A stretch of DNA of 64,000 nucleotides from RHKX01 sp964497825 (GTDB lineage Bacteria; Actinomycetota; Thermoleophilia; Solirubrobacterales; 70-9). The notes beneath the pieces are model-generated. The model was not told the origin of the DNA. It searched no databases and saw nothing but the letters and a program-made list of their open reading frames with translations. The translations under genes were made by a program, and so were the position numbers. The stretch's first letter is position 1. Every line of letters begins with the position of its first letter. Where the stretch lies: the NCBI GenBank assembly GCA_964497825.1, contig CAZCFA010000002.1, forward strand, positions 1 through 64,000, written 5' to 3'. Shown here piece by piece: positions 7,897 through 16,617 of this stretch.

Positions 7897-9566
7897 CGCT
7901 CGCTCGGGCCGCCGTCGCTCATCGGCACCCGCACGTCGCGCTCGGCGGCGACCTCGAGCGCGCGCTCGTAGCCCGCGTCGGCATGGCGGATCACGCCCAT
8001 CCCGGGGTCGGCGGTCAGCACCCGGTCGAGCTTCGCCGCGGCGAGCTCGCTGCCGTCGGCGACGCAGACCATGCCGGCGTGGATCGAGCGGCCGATGCCG
8101 ACGCCGCCGCCGTGGTGGAGGCTGACCCAGGAGGCGCCCGAGGCGGTGTTGACGAGCGCGTTCAGCAGCGGCCAGTCGGCGATCGCGTCGGAGCCGTCGA
8201 TCATCGCCTCGGTCTCGCGGTAGGGCGAGGCGACCGAGCCCGAGTCGAGGTGGTCGCGGCCGATCACGATCGGGGCGCTGATCTCGCCCGCCGCGACCAT
8301 CGCGTTGAAGCGCAGCCCGAGCCGGCGGCGCTCGCCGTAGCCGAGCCAGCAGATCCGCGCCGGCAGCCCCTGGAAGGCGATCCGCTCGCCCGCCATCCGG
8401 ATCCAGCGCCCGAGCGCCTCGTCGTCGGGGAACTCCTCGAGCACGGCGCGGTCGGTGGCGGCGATGTCGGCCTCCGCGCCCGACAGCGCCGCCCAGCGGA
8501 ACGGGCCCTTGCCCTCGCAGAACAGCGGCCGGATGTAGGCGGGGACGAAGCCGGGGTAGTCGAAGGCGCGCTCGAAGCCGCCGAGCTCGGCCTCGCGGCG
8601 GAGGCTGTTGCCGTAATCGAAGACCTCGGCGCCGCGGTCCTTGTAGGCGACCATCGCGTAGCAGTGCGCGGCGGCCGAGACGCGCGCCCGGCGGATGTAC
8701 TCGTCGGGATCGGCCGCGCGCAGCGCCTCGGCCTCGGCCAGCGACAGGCCCGCCGGCACGTAGCCGACGAGCGGGTCGTGGGCGCTCGTCTGGTCGGTGA
8801 CGATGTCGGCGTCGAAGCCGCGGTCGAGCAGCTCGGGGATCAGCTCGGCGGCGTTGCCGAGCAGCCCGACGCTGAGCGCCCGGCGCTCCGCCTTCGCGTC
8901 GTGGCAGCGGTTGATCGCATCGTCGAGGCCGTCGGCGACCTGATCGAGGTAGCGGGTTTCGATCCGGCGCTCGATCCGCTCGGGATCGACCTCGATGCAG
9001 AGCGCGACGCCGTCGTTCATCGTCACCGCCAGCGGCTGCGCGCCGCCCATGCCCCCGAGGCCGGCGGTCAGCGTGATCGTCCCGGCGAGCGAGCCGCCGT
9101 AGCGGCGGCGGGCGATCTCGGCGAAGCACTCGTAGGTGCCCTGCACGATGCCCTGGCTGCCGATGTAGATCCACGATCCCGCGGTCATCTGCCCGTACAT
9201 CGTCAGCCCCTCGCGCTCGAGCCGCCGGAACTCGTCCCAGTTCGCCCACTCGCCGACCAGGTTCGAGTTCGCGATCAGCACCCGCGGCGCCCACTCGCTG
9301 GTGCGGAAGACGCCGACCGGCTTGCCCGAGGCGACCAGCAGCGTCTCGTCGCCGGCGAGCGCCCGCAGCTCGGCGACGATCGCGTCGAAGGCGTCCCAGG
9401 AGCGGGCGGCGCGGCCGGTGCCGCCGTAGACGACGAGCTCGTCGGGGCGCTCGGCGACGTCGGGGTCGAGGTTGTTCATCAGCATCCGCAGCGCCGCCTC
9501 CTGCTGCCAGCCGCGGCAGCTGAGCTCACTCCCGCGGGGCGCCCGCACCGCTCGCGGTCCGCTCAT
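7893..9566 (-). CDS. hutU: Urocanate hydratase
   Basis: This 557-residue urocanase uses tightly bound NAD+ to hydrate urocanate to imidazolone propionate, the second step of histidine degradation. Signatures include VYGGTGRAARSW near the N-terminus, YIGSQGIVQGTYE, TAGLGGMGGAQPLA (the NAD-binding glycine motif), DQTSAHDPL and, near the C-terminus, IGRDHLDSGSVASPYRETEAM and GVGIGRSIHAG. The length is normal for the family (about 555). The ATG follows GGAGGA by 7 bases and overlaps the hutH stop by 4. It is cytoplasmic. Confidence 0.96.
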   Translation of the reverse strand: MSGPRAVRAPRGSELSCRGWQQEAALRMLMNNLDPDVAERPDELVVYGGTGRAARSWDAFDAIVAELRALAGDETLLVASGKPVGVFRTSEWAPRVLIANSNLVGEWANWDEFRRLEREGLTMYGQMTAGSWIYIGSQGIVQGTYECFAEIARRRYGGSLAGTITLTAGLGGMGGAQPLAVTMNDGVALCIEVDPERIERRIETRYLDQVADGLDDAINRCHDAKAERRALSVGLLGNAAELIPELLDRGFDADIVTDQTSAHDPLVGYVPAGLSLAEAEALRAADPDEYIRRARVSAAAHCYAMVAYKDRGAEVFDYGNSLRREAELGGFERAFDYPGFVPAYIRPLFCEGKGPFRWAALSGAEADIAATDRAVLEEFPDDEALGRWIRMAGERIAFQGLPARICWLGYGERRRLGLRFNAMVAAGEISAPIVIGRDHLDSGSVASPYRETEAMIDGSDAIADWPLLNALVNTASGASWVSLHHGGGVGIGRSIHAGMVCVADGSELAAAKLDRVLTADPGMGVIRHADAGYERALEVAAERDVRVPMSDGGPSER

Positions 9567-11107
9567 CGCAATCCTCCGATCTCGGCCGCGACGGCCGCGG
9601 TGACGGCCCCGGAGCGCAACAGCTCCTCGACGGCGCCGAGCTCGGGCGCGAGCCAGCGGTCGGGGCCGGCGCCGGCGACGCGCCCGCGCAGCGCCGCGAG
9701 CGCCGCGGCGGTGCCCGCGGCGGGGCGCAGCGGCGCCCGCAGCTCGAGCGCCCGGCAGCCGCAGCTGAGCTCGACGGCGAGGATCCGGCGCAGGTTGGCG
9801 AGCGCGGCTCGGAGCTTGCGGGCCGCGCCCCAGCCCATCGAGACGTGGTCCTCCTGCATCGCGCTGGTCGGCAGCGAATCGACGCTCGCCGGCGCCGCCA
9901 GCCGCCGGTTCTCGGCGACCATCGCCGCCTGCGTGTACTGGGCGATCATCATCCCCGAGTCGACGCCGGCCTCGGGGGCGAGGAACGGCGGCAGGCCCTG
10001 CGAGCGCGAGGCATCGAGCAGCCGGTCGGTGCGGCGCTCGGCGATCGCCCCGGCCTCGGCGGCGGCGATCGCGAGGAAGTCGCAGGCGAAGGCGACCGGG
10101 GCGCCGTGGAAGTTCCCGCACGACTCGACCCGGCCGTCGGGCAGCACCATCGGGTTGTCGATCGCCGCGCGCAGCTCGGCGTCGGCGGCGCGGGCGGCGT
10201 TGGCGAGCGCGTCGCGGGCGGCGCCGTGAACCTGCGGCGTGCAGCGGATCGAGTAGGCGTCCTGGACGCGCGGGTCGCCGCTGCGGTGGCTGGCGACCAC
10301 CGCCGAGCCGTCGAGCAGCGCCCGCAGGTTGGCGGCGCTGTCGGCCTGGCCGGGCTGCGGCCGCAGCGCGACTAGGTCGGCGGCGAAGGCGCGGTCGGTG
10401 CCGAGCAGCGCCTCGGTGCTGATCGCGGCGGCGACGTCGGCGGCCCGCAGCAACTCGCCGAGGTCGGCGATCGCCAGGACCAGCATCCCGAGGATGCCGT
10501 CGGTGCCGTTGATCAGCGCCAGCCCCTCCTTCGGCCCCAACAGCGGCGGCTCGATCCCGGCCTCGGCGAGCGCCTCGCCGGCGGGCCGGGGCGCATCGTC
10601 GGCATCGAGCACCTCGCCCTCGCCGAGCATCGCCAGCGCGCAGGCGGCGAGCGGCGCGAGATCGCCGCTGGCGCCAAGCGAGCCGTGCTCGGGCACGACC
10701 GGGTCGAGCCCGGCATCGAGCATCGCCAGCATCGTCTCGGCGAGCACCGGCCGGGCGCCGGAACGGCCCATCGCCAGCGAGCGGGCGCGCAGGAACATCA
10801 TCGCGCGGACGACCTCGCGCTCGACCGGAGGGCCCATGCCGGCGGCGTGCGAGCGGATCAGCGCCCGCTGCAGCTCGGTCCGGCGGGCGGCCGGGATCGG
10901 CGTCTGCGCGAGCGATCCGAACCCGGTCGAGACGCCGTATGCGGGCTGATCGGAGGCGGCAAGGCGGGCGACCACCGCCGCCGTCTGCTCCATCGCATCC
11001 CGCGCCGCGGCTGTCAGCCGGGCGGTCGCGCCCTCACGCGCGACCGCGATCACGTCAGCGGCCTCGACGCCGTCCGCTCCGAGCGCGACCGCGGCGACGG
11101 TCGTCAA
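9563..11107 (-). CDS. hutH: Histidine ammonia-lyase
   Basis: This enzyme deaminates L-histidine to urocanate and ammonia using the MIO prosthetic group. The Ala-Ser-Gly triad that cyclises to MIO is in GSLGASGDLAPLA (about residues 146-148). YGVSTGFGSLA, LINGTDGILGML, QDAYSIRCTPQVHGA and SMGWGAARKL are further family landmarks. Choosing the TTG at 11107 gives 514 residues, the usual size. No in-frame ATG or GTG exists between there and sequence antisense to the neighbouring gene. No strong ribosome site is visible. It is the first gene of hutH-hutU-def-hutF-hutI. Confidence 0.93.
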   Translation of the reverse strand: MTTVAAVALGADGVEAADVIAVAREGATARLTAAARDAMEQTAAVVARLAASDQPAYGVSTGFGSLAQTPIPAARRTELQRALIRSHAAGMGPPVEREVVRAMMFLRARSLAMGRSGARPVLAETMLAMLDAGLDPVVPEHGSLGASGDLAPLAACALAMLGEGEVLDADDAPRPAGEALAEAGIEPPLLGPKEGLALINGTDGILGMLVLAIADLGELLRAADVAAAISTEALLGTDRAFAADLVALRPQPGQADSAANLRALLDGSAVVASHRSGDPRVQDAYSIRCTPQVHGAARDALANAARAADAELRAAIDNPMVLPDGRVESCGNFHGAPVAFACDFLAIAAAEAGAIAERRTDRLLDASRSQGLPPFLAPEAGVDSGMMIAQYTQAAMVAENRRLAAPASVDSLPTSAMQEDHVSMGWGAARKLRAALANLRRILAVELSCGCRALELRAPLRPAAGTAAALAALRGRVAGAGPDRWLAPELGAVEELLRSGAVTAAVAAEIGGLR

Positions 11108-11174
11108 GGCTCGGGTGTCCGTCGTCGGGGGCCGCTCAAGGTCTGCTCGCGGCCAGCGTATCGCCGCGCGGCCG

Positions 11175-12272
11175 CTAGCCGAGGGCGGCCCGGCGGGCGG
11201 CGGCCGCCGCGTCGGCGGCCTCGCGCTCGGCGCGCTCGCGAAGCTCGGCCTCGAGCTGCTCGCGACGGCGGCGCTCGGCCTCGGCCCGCTCGGCCTCGCG
11301 GCGCGCCGCCTCGCGCTCGAACTCCTCGCGCACGCGCCGCTCGACGTCCTCGGCGGCGGCAACCGTCTCCTCGCGGGCGCGCTGCTCGGCCTGCGAGCGC
11401 AGCGCCTCGGCCTCCTCGTCGAGGCGTCGCTGCAGATCCGCCCGCGCCTTCTCCTCGGCCTCGGCCCGGGCCCGCTCGGCCGCCGCGGCGGCCTCGCGCT
11501 CGCGCTGCCGTCCCTCCTCGAGCAGGCGCTGCTCGGCCTCGTAGCGGGCCCGCTCCTCGGCCTCGGTGGCGAGCCGGTCGACGAGCCGCTTCAGCTTCCC
11601 CTCCGCCTCCGCCAGCTGCTCCTCGGCCTCGGCCCGGGCGGCGCGCTCGGCGGCGAGCGCCCGGCGCCCGTCCTCGCGGACGCGCTCGAGCTCCTCCTCG
11701 AAGCCGTCCTCGCGGGCGGCGATCCGGGCGTCGAGCTCACGGGCGCGGTTCTCGATGCCCTCCTCGAGCTGCTTGCGGCGGGCGGCGATCTCGACGTCCG
11801 CCTTGCGGTTCTTGATCTCGAGCTGCTCCTCGAGCGCCGCGCCGCGGGTCCGCACCTCGGACTTGATCCGCTCGATCGCCTGCTCGCGCAGCCGCGCCTG
11901 CAGCTCGCGCATCCGCGCCTCGGCCTTGGCCCGGATCTGCTCCCGGGCCTCGGCGACGCGGGCTTCGAGCCGGCCCTCGGCCCGCCGCACCTCGGCGGCG
12001 GCGTCCTCGGCGGCAGCGGCGGCGGCGCGCTCGGCGTCCTCGGCGCGCTCGAGCGCGATCGCACGCTCGGTGACGGCGCGGCGGGCGAGCGCCTCGGCAT
12101 CGGCGGCGCGCAGCGCCGACTCCCGCGCCTCGGCGGCGAGCCTGCGGACGTCGTCGGCGAGCGAATCGAGGCCGGCATTGCGCGCCGCCTCGATCCCCGA
12201 GTCGAGCTCCGCCGCGGCGGCGCGGGCGCGCTGCGACCCCTCGGGAAGAATCTCGCTCGGCTCGGCTGACAC
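11175..12272 (-). CDS. Long Ala/Glu/Arg-rich coiled-coil protein
   Basis: This 365-residue protein is almost all charged helix. From about residue 60 to the end it is built of AEARA/EERAR-type heptads with no transmembrane segment, signal peptide or catalytic motif. The gene starts with ATG and lies 67 bases upstream of hutH on the same strand, so it might be co-transcribed. Composition like this is seen in cytoskeletal or scaffold proteins, but such matches are unreliable. I cannot name a function. The reading frame is credible because it is free of stops in a region where the charge pattern is regular. Confidence 0.65.
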   Translation of the reverse strand: MSAEPSEILPEGSQRARAAAAELDSGIEAARNAGLDSLADDVRRLAAEARESALRAADAEALARRAVTERAIALERAEDAERAAAAAAEDAAAEVRRAEGRLEARVAEAREQIRAKAEARMRELQARLREQAIERIKSEVRTRGAALEEQLEIKNRKADVEIAARRKQLEEGIENRARELDARIAAREDGFEEELERVREDGRRALAAERAARAEAEEQLAEAEGKLKRLVDRLATEAEERARYEAEQRLLEEGRQREREAAAAAERARAEAEEKARADLQRRLDEEAEALRSQAEQRAREETVAAAEDVERRVREEFEREAARREAERAEAERRRREQLEAELRERAEREAADAAAAARRAALG

Positions 12273-12300
12273 GTCGGCTCCCGCCGCCGAGACTAGGGCA

Positions 12301-12510
12301 CTACGGCTTGGTGCGGGGCGCGGAGCCGCCGTAGGAGAACGAGACCGCGATCGCGATCAGCGAGCCGATCAGCACGACGGCGATCGCGAAGGCGAGCAGC
12401 CGCGGCATCCTCGCCGCGTGCGCGTAGACGCCGAGGGCGAAGCCGGCGCCGATCACGAGGGCGTACGGGCCGGCGTCGTCGGGCAGCCCGAGGAGGGTGG
12501 CGCTCAGCAC
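12301..12510 (-). CDS. Small two-helix membrane protein
   Basis: This is a 69-residue protein starting at GTG 12510. It has two hydrophobic stretches, about residues 12-28 (YALVIGAGFALGVYA) and 36-56 (LLAFAIAVVLIGSLIAIAVSF), and a short basic tail. It lies 28 bases upstream of the coiled-coil gene on the same strand and divergent from the AAA ATPase 24 bases away, so the promoters of both sides must share a very short space. It is of no known family. Confidence 0.55.
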   Translation of the reverse strand: MLSATLLGLPDDAGPYALVIGAGFALGVYAHAARMPRLLAFAIAVVLIGSLIAIAVSFSYGGSAPRTKP

Positions 12511-12534
12511 CCCGGCATTATCATCAGCCCGGCG

Positions 12535-13452
12535 ATGTTCGACGCGCCACAGCCCGGCGAGGCCGCCGCGCCCGCGTCGGTCGAGGAGTCGCGGGCGGCG
12601 CTCGAGGGCGCCGGCTACCTCGCCGATGAGCCGGCGGCGCTGGTCTCGCTGCTCGCCCAGCGGCTCGGCAAGCCGGTGCTGGTCGAGGGGCCCGCCGGCG
12701 TCGGCAAGACCGAGCTGGCGAAGGCGCTCGCCCGCGCCTCCGACCGCGAGCTCGTGCGGCTGCAGTGCTACGAGGGGCTCGACGAGGCGAAGGCGCTGTA
12801 CGAGTGGAACTATCGCAAGCAGCTGCTGCGGATCCAGGCCGAGTCCTCGGGCGAGGCGAATGCGGTGCTCGACGACATCTTCGCCGAGGAGTTCCTGCTC
12901 ACCCGGCCGCTCTTGACCGCGATCGCCTCCTCCGACCCGGTCGTCCTGCTGATCGACGAGATCGACAAGACCGATCAGGAGTTCGAGGCGATGCTGCTCG
13001 AGGTCCTCTCCGACTTCCAGATCTCGATCCCCGAGCTCGGCGTCGTTGAGGCGACGACGATGCCGATCGTCGTGCTCACCTCGAACAACTCGCGCGAGCT
13101 GACCGAGGCGCTGAAGCGCCGTTGCCTGTACCTGTGGCTCGACTACCCCGACGCCGATCGCGAGGTCGAGATCATCCGCCTGCACGAGCCCGGGATCGAT
13201 GAGCGGCTCGCCCGGCGCCTGATCGAGATCGTCGGCATGGTCCGCGAGCTCGACCTCAAGAAGCCGCCCTCGATCGCCGAGTCGATCGACTGGGCGCGGG
13301 CGCTGCTGCTGCTCGGCGCCGACGACATCGACGCCGAGACGTTCACCGAGACGATGAGCATCATCGTCAAGCACCGCACCGACCTCGATCTCGTCGCCGA
13401 GCGCGTCGGCATGCGGCTCGGCGGCGGCATCTCCGGCGCCGGCGGCGGGTGA
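12535..13452 (+). CDS. MoxR-type AAA+ ATPase
   Basis: This 305-residue AAA+ ATPase belongs to the MoxR/CoxD group of assembly chaperones. Walker A is GPAGVGKTE (about residues 53-61), Walker B is VVLLIDEIDK, sensor 1 is VVLTSNNSREL, and an arginine finger is plausible in EALKRRCLYLWLDYP. It is translationally coupled (GTGA) to a VWA-domain protein, the standard MoxR-VWA pairing that remodels or inserts metal into a client enzyme. No cox or mox client genes are in the window, so the substrate is unknown. Confidence 0.9.
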   Translation: MFDAPQPGEAAAPASVEESRAALEGAGYLADEPAALVSLLAQRLGKPVLVEGPAGVGKTELAKALARASDRELVRLQCYEGLDEAKALYEWNYRKQLLRIQAESSGEANAVLDDIFAEEFLLTRPLLTAIASSDPVVLLIDEIDKTDQEFEAMLLEVLSDFQISIPELGVVEATTMPIVVLTSNNSRELTEALKRRCLYLWLDYPDADREVEIIRLHEPGIDERLARRLIEIVGMVRELDLKKPPSIAESIDWARALLLLGADDIDAETFTETMSIIVKHRTDLDLVAERVGMRLGGGISGAGGG

Positions 13453-14876
13453 GCGGTCCGGCGCCGGCCGGCCGCCCCCGGCCGAGCGGGTTCGCGCCCC
13501 GGCTGATCGCGTTCTGCGACGAGCTCCGGCGCGAGGGCATGCAGGTCGGGACGGCCGAGATCCTCGACGCGTTCGCCGCGCTCGAGGTCGTCCCCTGGCG
13601 CGGCCGCGACGACTTCCGCGAGGCGCTCGCCTCAACGCTGGCGAAGTCGCAGGAGGACCGGCGGCTGTTCGAGCTCGTCTTCGACCGCTGGTTCTTTCGC
13701 GCCACCGAGCTCGAGGCGCTCATCCGCGGCGACGGCGAGAGCGATCCGCGCGAGGGCCGCTCGGCGCCCGAGGCGGGCGCCGACGACGACGACGGCGAGC
13801 GCTTCGACCTCGACGAGCTGCGCGAGATCATCCGCCAGGCGATCGCCGACGGCGACGACGGGCGCATGCGCGACCTCGCCAGCCTCGCCGTCGCCGCCTT
13901 CGGCCGGCGCGGCCAGGGCTCGGGCGTGGTCGGCGTCGACGTGCAGCGGATCCGCCGCTCGCTCGGGCTGACGCCGCGCTCGCAAGCGCCCGACGGGGCC
14001 GGCGAGGAGGTCGAGCTCGACCGCGACGACGTGCGCCGCTTCGAGCAGCATCTGCGCCGCGAGCTCGAGCGCGGCCTGATCGAGCGCACCGGCAAGCTGC
14101 CGCCGTCGCGGCCGCTGGCCGAGCTCGACCGGGCGCTGCCGACGAGTCCGACCCAGGACCTCGCCGCCGTCCACCGCTCGGTCGCGCAGCTGAAGCGGCG
14201 GCTGGCGACGCTCGGCCACGACCAGCGCGGGCGCCGCAAGGGCCGGGTCGTCGACGTCCGCCGGACGATGCGCTCGTCGCTGGAGACCGGCGGCGTGCCG
14301 CTGCGCCTGCGCTACCGGCCGAAGCGGCCGCGGCGGCCCGAGATCTACGTCCTCTGCGACGTCTCGACCTCGGTCACCTCGGCCAGCGTCTTCTTCCTCA
14401 GCGTCCTGCACGCGCTGCACGACTCGTTCCGCAAGCTGCGCTCGTTCGTGTTCATCGAGCGGATCAGCGAGGTCACCGAGGCGTTCGAGCGCGAGCGCGA
14501 CTTCAGCAAGATCTCCGAGCGGATCAGCAAGGACGGCGGCGTCGCCGACGTCTCCGGCTACACCGACTACGGCCGCGTCTGGCTTGAGTTCCTGACCGAG
14601 ATCTCCGCCGACCTCGACCCGCGCTCGACCGTGATCGTGCTCGGCGATGCCCGCACCAACGGCCGCGACCCGCACGCCGCCGCGTTCGCCCAGCTCACCG
14701 AGCGCGCCGGGCGCACGTTCTGGCTCAACCCGGAGCCGCGCCTGTACTGGAACTACGGCGACTCGGTGATGGCCGCCTACGAGCCCCACGTCACCCAGGC
14801 GTTCGAGTGCTGGACGACGACCCACCTCGAGCGCTTCGTCGACGTCGTCGCCGCCGGCCGGCCCGCCGCGGCCTGA
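13449..14876 (+). CDS. VWA-domain CoxE-like protein
   Basis: This 475-residue partner of the AAA ATPase has an N-terminal helical CoxE-like region (about 10-290, with an acidic linker ADDDDGERFDLDE) and a C-terminal von Willebrand factor A domain. The metal-ion-dependent adhesion site is DVSTSVTSAS, with the conserved Thr/Asp positions in YTDYGR and LGDARTNGRDP. The GTG start overlaps the ATPase stop by 4 bases. In characterised pairs the VWA protein brings the client to the ATPase. It is cytoplasmic, with no signal peptide. Confidence 0.88.
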   Translation: MSGPAPAGRPRPSGFAPRLIAFCDELRREGMQVGTAEILDAFAALEVVPWRGRDDFREALASTLAKSQEDRRLFELVFDRWFFRATELEALIRGDGESDPREGRSAPEAGADDDDGERFDLDELREIIRQAIADGDDGRMRDLASLAVAAFGRRGQGSGVVGVDVQRIRRSLGLTPRSQAPDGAGEEVELDRDDVRRFEQHLRRELERGLIERTGKLPPSRPLAELDRALPTSPTQDLAAVHRSVAQLKRRLATLGHDQRGRRKGRVVDVRRTMRSSLETGGVPLRLRYRPKRPRRPEIYVLCDVSTSVTSASVFFLSVLHALHDSFRKLRSFVFIERISEVTEAFERERDFSKISERISKDGGVADVSGYTDYGRVWLEFLTEISADLDPRSTVIVLGDARTNGRDPHAAAFAQLTERAGRTFWLNPEPRLYWNYGDSVMAAYEPHVTQAFECWTTTHLERFVDVVAAGRPAAA

Positions 14877-14907
14877 GCGGCACCAACCCGTCTAGACTGG
14901 ATCGGAC

Positions 14908-15008
14908 ACAAGGGGTGCTCGCGGGCAGCGGGCTGAGATAGCGCCTCCGGGAATCGCCCGCCCGGCGCTGACCCTCCGAACCTGTGCGGTAATGCGCGCG
15001 AAGGGATG
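14908..15008 (+). ncRNA. TPP riboswitch (thi box)
   Basis: The conserved thi-box core is present in order: GGGGTGCT at about 14912, CTGAGAT at 14933-14939, ACCCTCCGAACCTG at 14971-14984 and TAATGCGCGCGAAGGGA at 14990-15006. It ends 2 bases before the GTG of the ABC ATPase, so it probably controls translation initiation by hiding the ribosome site (the GAAGGGA of the 3' stem). Binding of thiamine pyrophosphate would shut off the transporter. A TAGACT sequence at 14893 could be a -10 box. Confidence 0.95.
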
Positions 15009-15010
15009 CC

Positions 15011-15829
15011 GTGAGCGAGACGACGACGAGGATCCAGGAGCCGCAGACCGGCCCCGTCCCGGCGCAGGCGAAGGCGCGGATCGAGGTCGCCGGCGTCGAC
15101 CACCGCTTCGGCCCGCTCGAGGTTCTGCGCGGGGTCGGCTTCGAGGTGGCCGCGGGTGAGGTCGTCGCGGTCGTCGGCGCCTCCGGCTGCGGCAAGTCGA
15201 CGCTGCTGGAGCTGATCGCCGGCCTCGCCGAGCCCGGCAGCGGCGCGATCGCGGTCGGCGGCGAGCGCGACGCGGCGGCGCGGCTGGCGGCCTGCGCCTG
15301 GATGCCGCAGCGCGACCTGCTGCTGCCCTGGCGCCGCGCCGTCGACAACGCGGCGCTCGGACTGCGGCTCGCCGGCGCCGACCGCGCCGCCGCCCGCCGG
15401 CGCGCGACGGCGATGCTCGACCGGCTCGGGGTCGGCGAGTTCGCCCGCTCGTTCCCGGCCGAGCTCTCGGGCGGGATGCGCCAGCGGGTCGCGTTCGCGC
15501 GGACGCTGTTGACCGGCAACGAGGTGCTGCTCCTCGACGAGCCGCTGGCGGCGCTCGACGCGATCACCCGCGCCGAGCTGCAGGAGCTTCTGGTGGCGAC
15601 GCTGGCGGAGCTGCCGCGCACGACCGTGCTCGTCACCCACGACGTCGAGGAGGCGCTGTTCGTCGCCGACCGCGTGCTGCTGCTCTCGCCGCGGCCGGGG
15701 CGGATCGTCTGGGAGACGCGCTCGCCGGTCGACCGCCGCGAGCCGCGCGCGGCGGCGATCAGCGCGCCCGGCTTCGTCGCCGCCCGCGAGGCGGCGCTCG
15801 AGCAGCTCGGCAGGGGACGCGAGCGGTGA
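15011..15829 (+). CDS. thiZ: Thiamine-precursor ABC transporter, ATPase
   Basis: This 272-residue nitrate/taurine/HMP-type ABC ATPase has Walker A GASGCGKST, signature LSGGMRQR, Walker B VLLLDEPLAALD and the switch His in VTHDVEEALF. The specificity assignment comes from the TPP riboswitch 2 bases upstream and the NMT1/THI5-like binding protein in the same operon, which point to uptake of a pyrimidine precursor of thiamine. The GTG start is the only one placed correctly after the riboswitch. It overlaps the permease by 4 bases. It works on the inner face of the membrane. Confidence 0.88.
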   Translation: MSETTTRIQEPQTGPVPAQAKARIEVAGVDHRFGPLEVLRGVGFEVAAGEVVAVVGASGCGKSTLLELIAGLAEPGSGAIAVGGERDAAARLAACAWMPQRDLLLPWRRAVDNAALGLRLAGADRAAARRRATAMLDRLGVGEFARSFPAELSGGMRQRVAFARTLLTGNEVLLLDEPLAALDAITRAELQELLVATLAELPRTTVLVTHDVEEALFVADRVLLLSPRPGRIVWETRSPVDRREPRAAAISAPGFVAAREAALEQLGRGRER

Positions 15830-16617
15830 GCGCACGCCTCCGCAACGGGGCCGCGCGGGCGCTGCCGCCGCTGGTGCTGGCCCTCGTCGTGCTCGGGCTC
15901 TGGGAGCTCGCCGCGCGCTCGGGCTGGCTCGCCGACGCGCTCAACCTCCGCGACTTCGTCGTCCCGGCGCCGAGCGAGGTGGCGACGGCGCTTTGGCAGA
16001 ACCGCTCGCTGCTCGCCGAGAACGCCTGGGTGACGCTGCGCGAGGTGCTCGGCGGCTTCGCGCTGGCGCTCGTCACCGGGGTCGCGATCGCGGTCCTGCA
16101 GCATCTCTCGCCGCTGGCGCGGCGCGCGATCTACCCGTTCACGGTCGCCTCGCAGGCGATCCCGCTGGTCGTGATCGCGCCGGTGCTGGTCGTCTGGCTC
16201 GGCTTCGGGATCGCCCCGAAGGTGCTGATCATCGCGCTGATCTGCTTCTTCCCGATCTGCGTCAACACGCTCGACGGCCTCGCGACCGCCGACGCCGAGC
16301 AGCGCAAGCTGATGCGCTCGCTCGGGGCCGACCGCCTGGAGGCGCTGCGGCTGCTCGAGGCGCCGACCGCCCTCCCCTATCTGCTCAGCGGCGCCAAGGT
16401 CGCGATCGCCGTCGCCGTGATCGGCGCCGTCTTCGGCGAGTGGGCGGGCTCCGACGCCGGCCTCGGCCACCTGATCCAGATCGACAACGGCCAGTTCGAG
16501 GTCGCGCGCCTGTTCGCGACGACGCTGGTGCTCGGGGCGATGGCGGTGCTGCTGTTCGGGGCGCTGGCGCTGCTCGAGCGGCGGCTCGCCTGGTGGGGCG
16601 CGGGAGCGGGACGATGA
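15826..16617 (+). CDS. thiX: Thiamine-precursor ABC transporter, permease
   Basis: This 263-residue permease of the BPD_transp_1/SsuC type has about six transmembrane helices. The EAA loop near residues 165-185 (MRSLGADRLEALRLLEAPTALPYLL) contacts the ATPase. A GTG start overlaps the ATPase stop, and its own stop overlaps the binding protein (ATGA). Its substrate is inferred from the riboswitch and the neighbouring binding protein. Confidence 0.87.
   Translation: MSARLRNGAARALPPLVLALVVLGLWELAARSGWLADALNLRDFVVPAPSEVATALWQNRSLLAENAWVTLREVLGGFALALVTGVAIAVLQHLSPLARRAIYPFTVASQAIPLVVIAPVLVVWLGFGIAPKVLIIALICFFPICVNTLDGLATADAEQRKLMRSLGADRLEALRLLEAPTALPYLLSGAKVAIAVAVIGAVFGEWAGSDAGLGHLIQIDNGQFEVARLFATTLVLGAMAVLLFGALALLERRLAWWGAGAGR

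Noticed and set aside
9255..9280. tRNA T-arm-like GGTTCGAGTTC
   Set aside because: It lies inside hutU with no cloverleaf around it.
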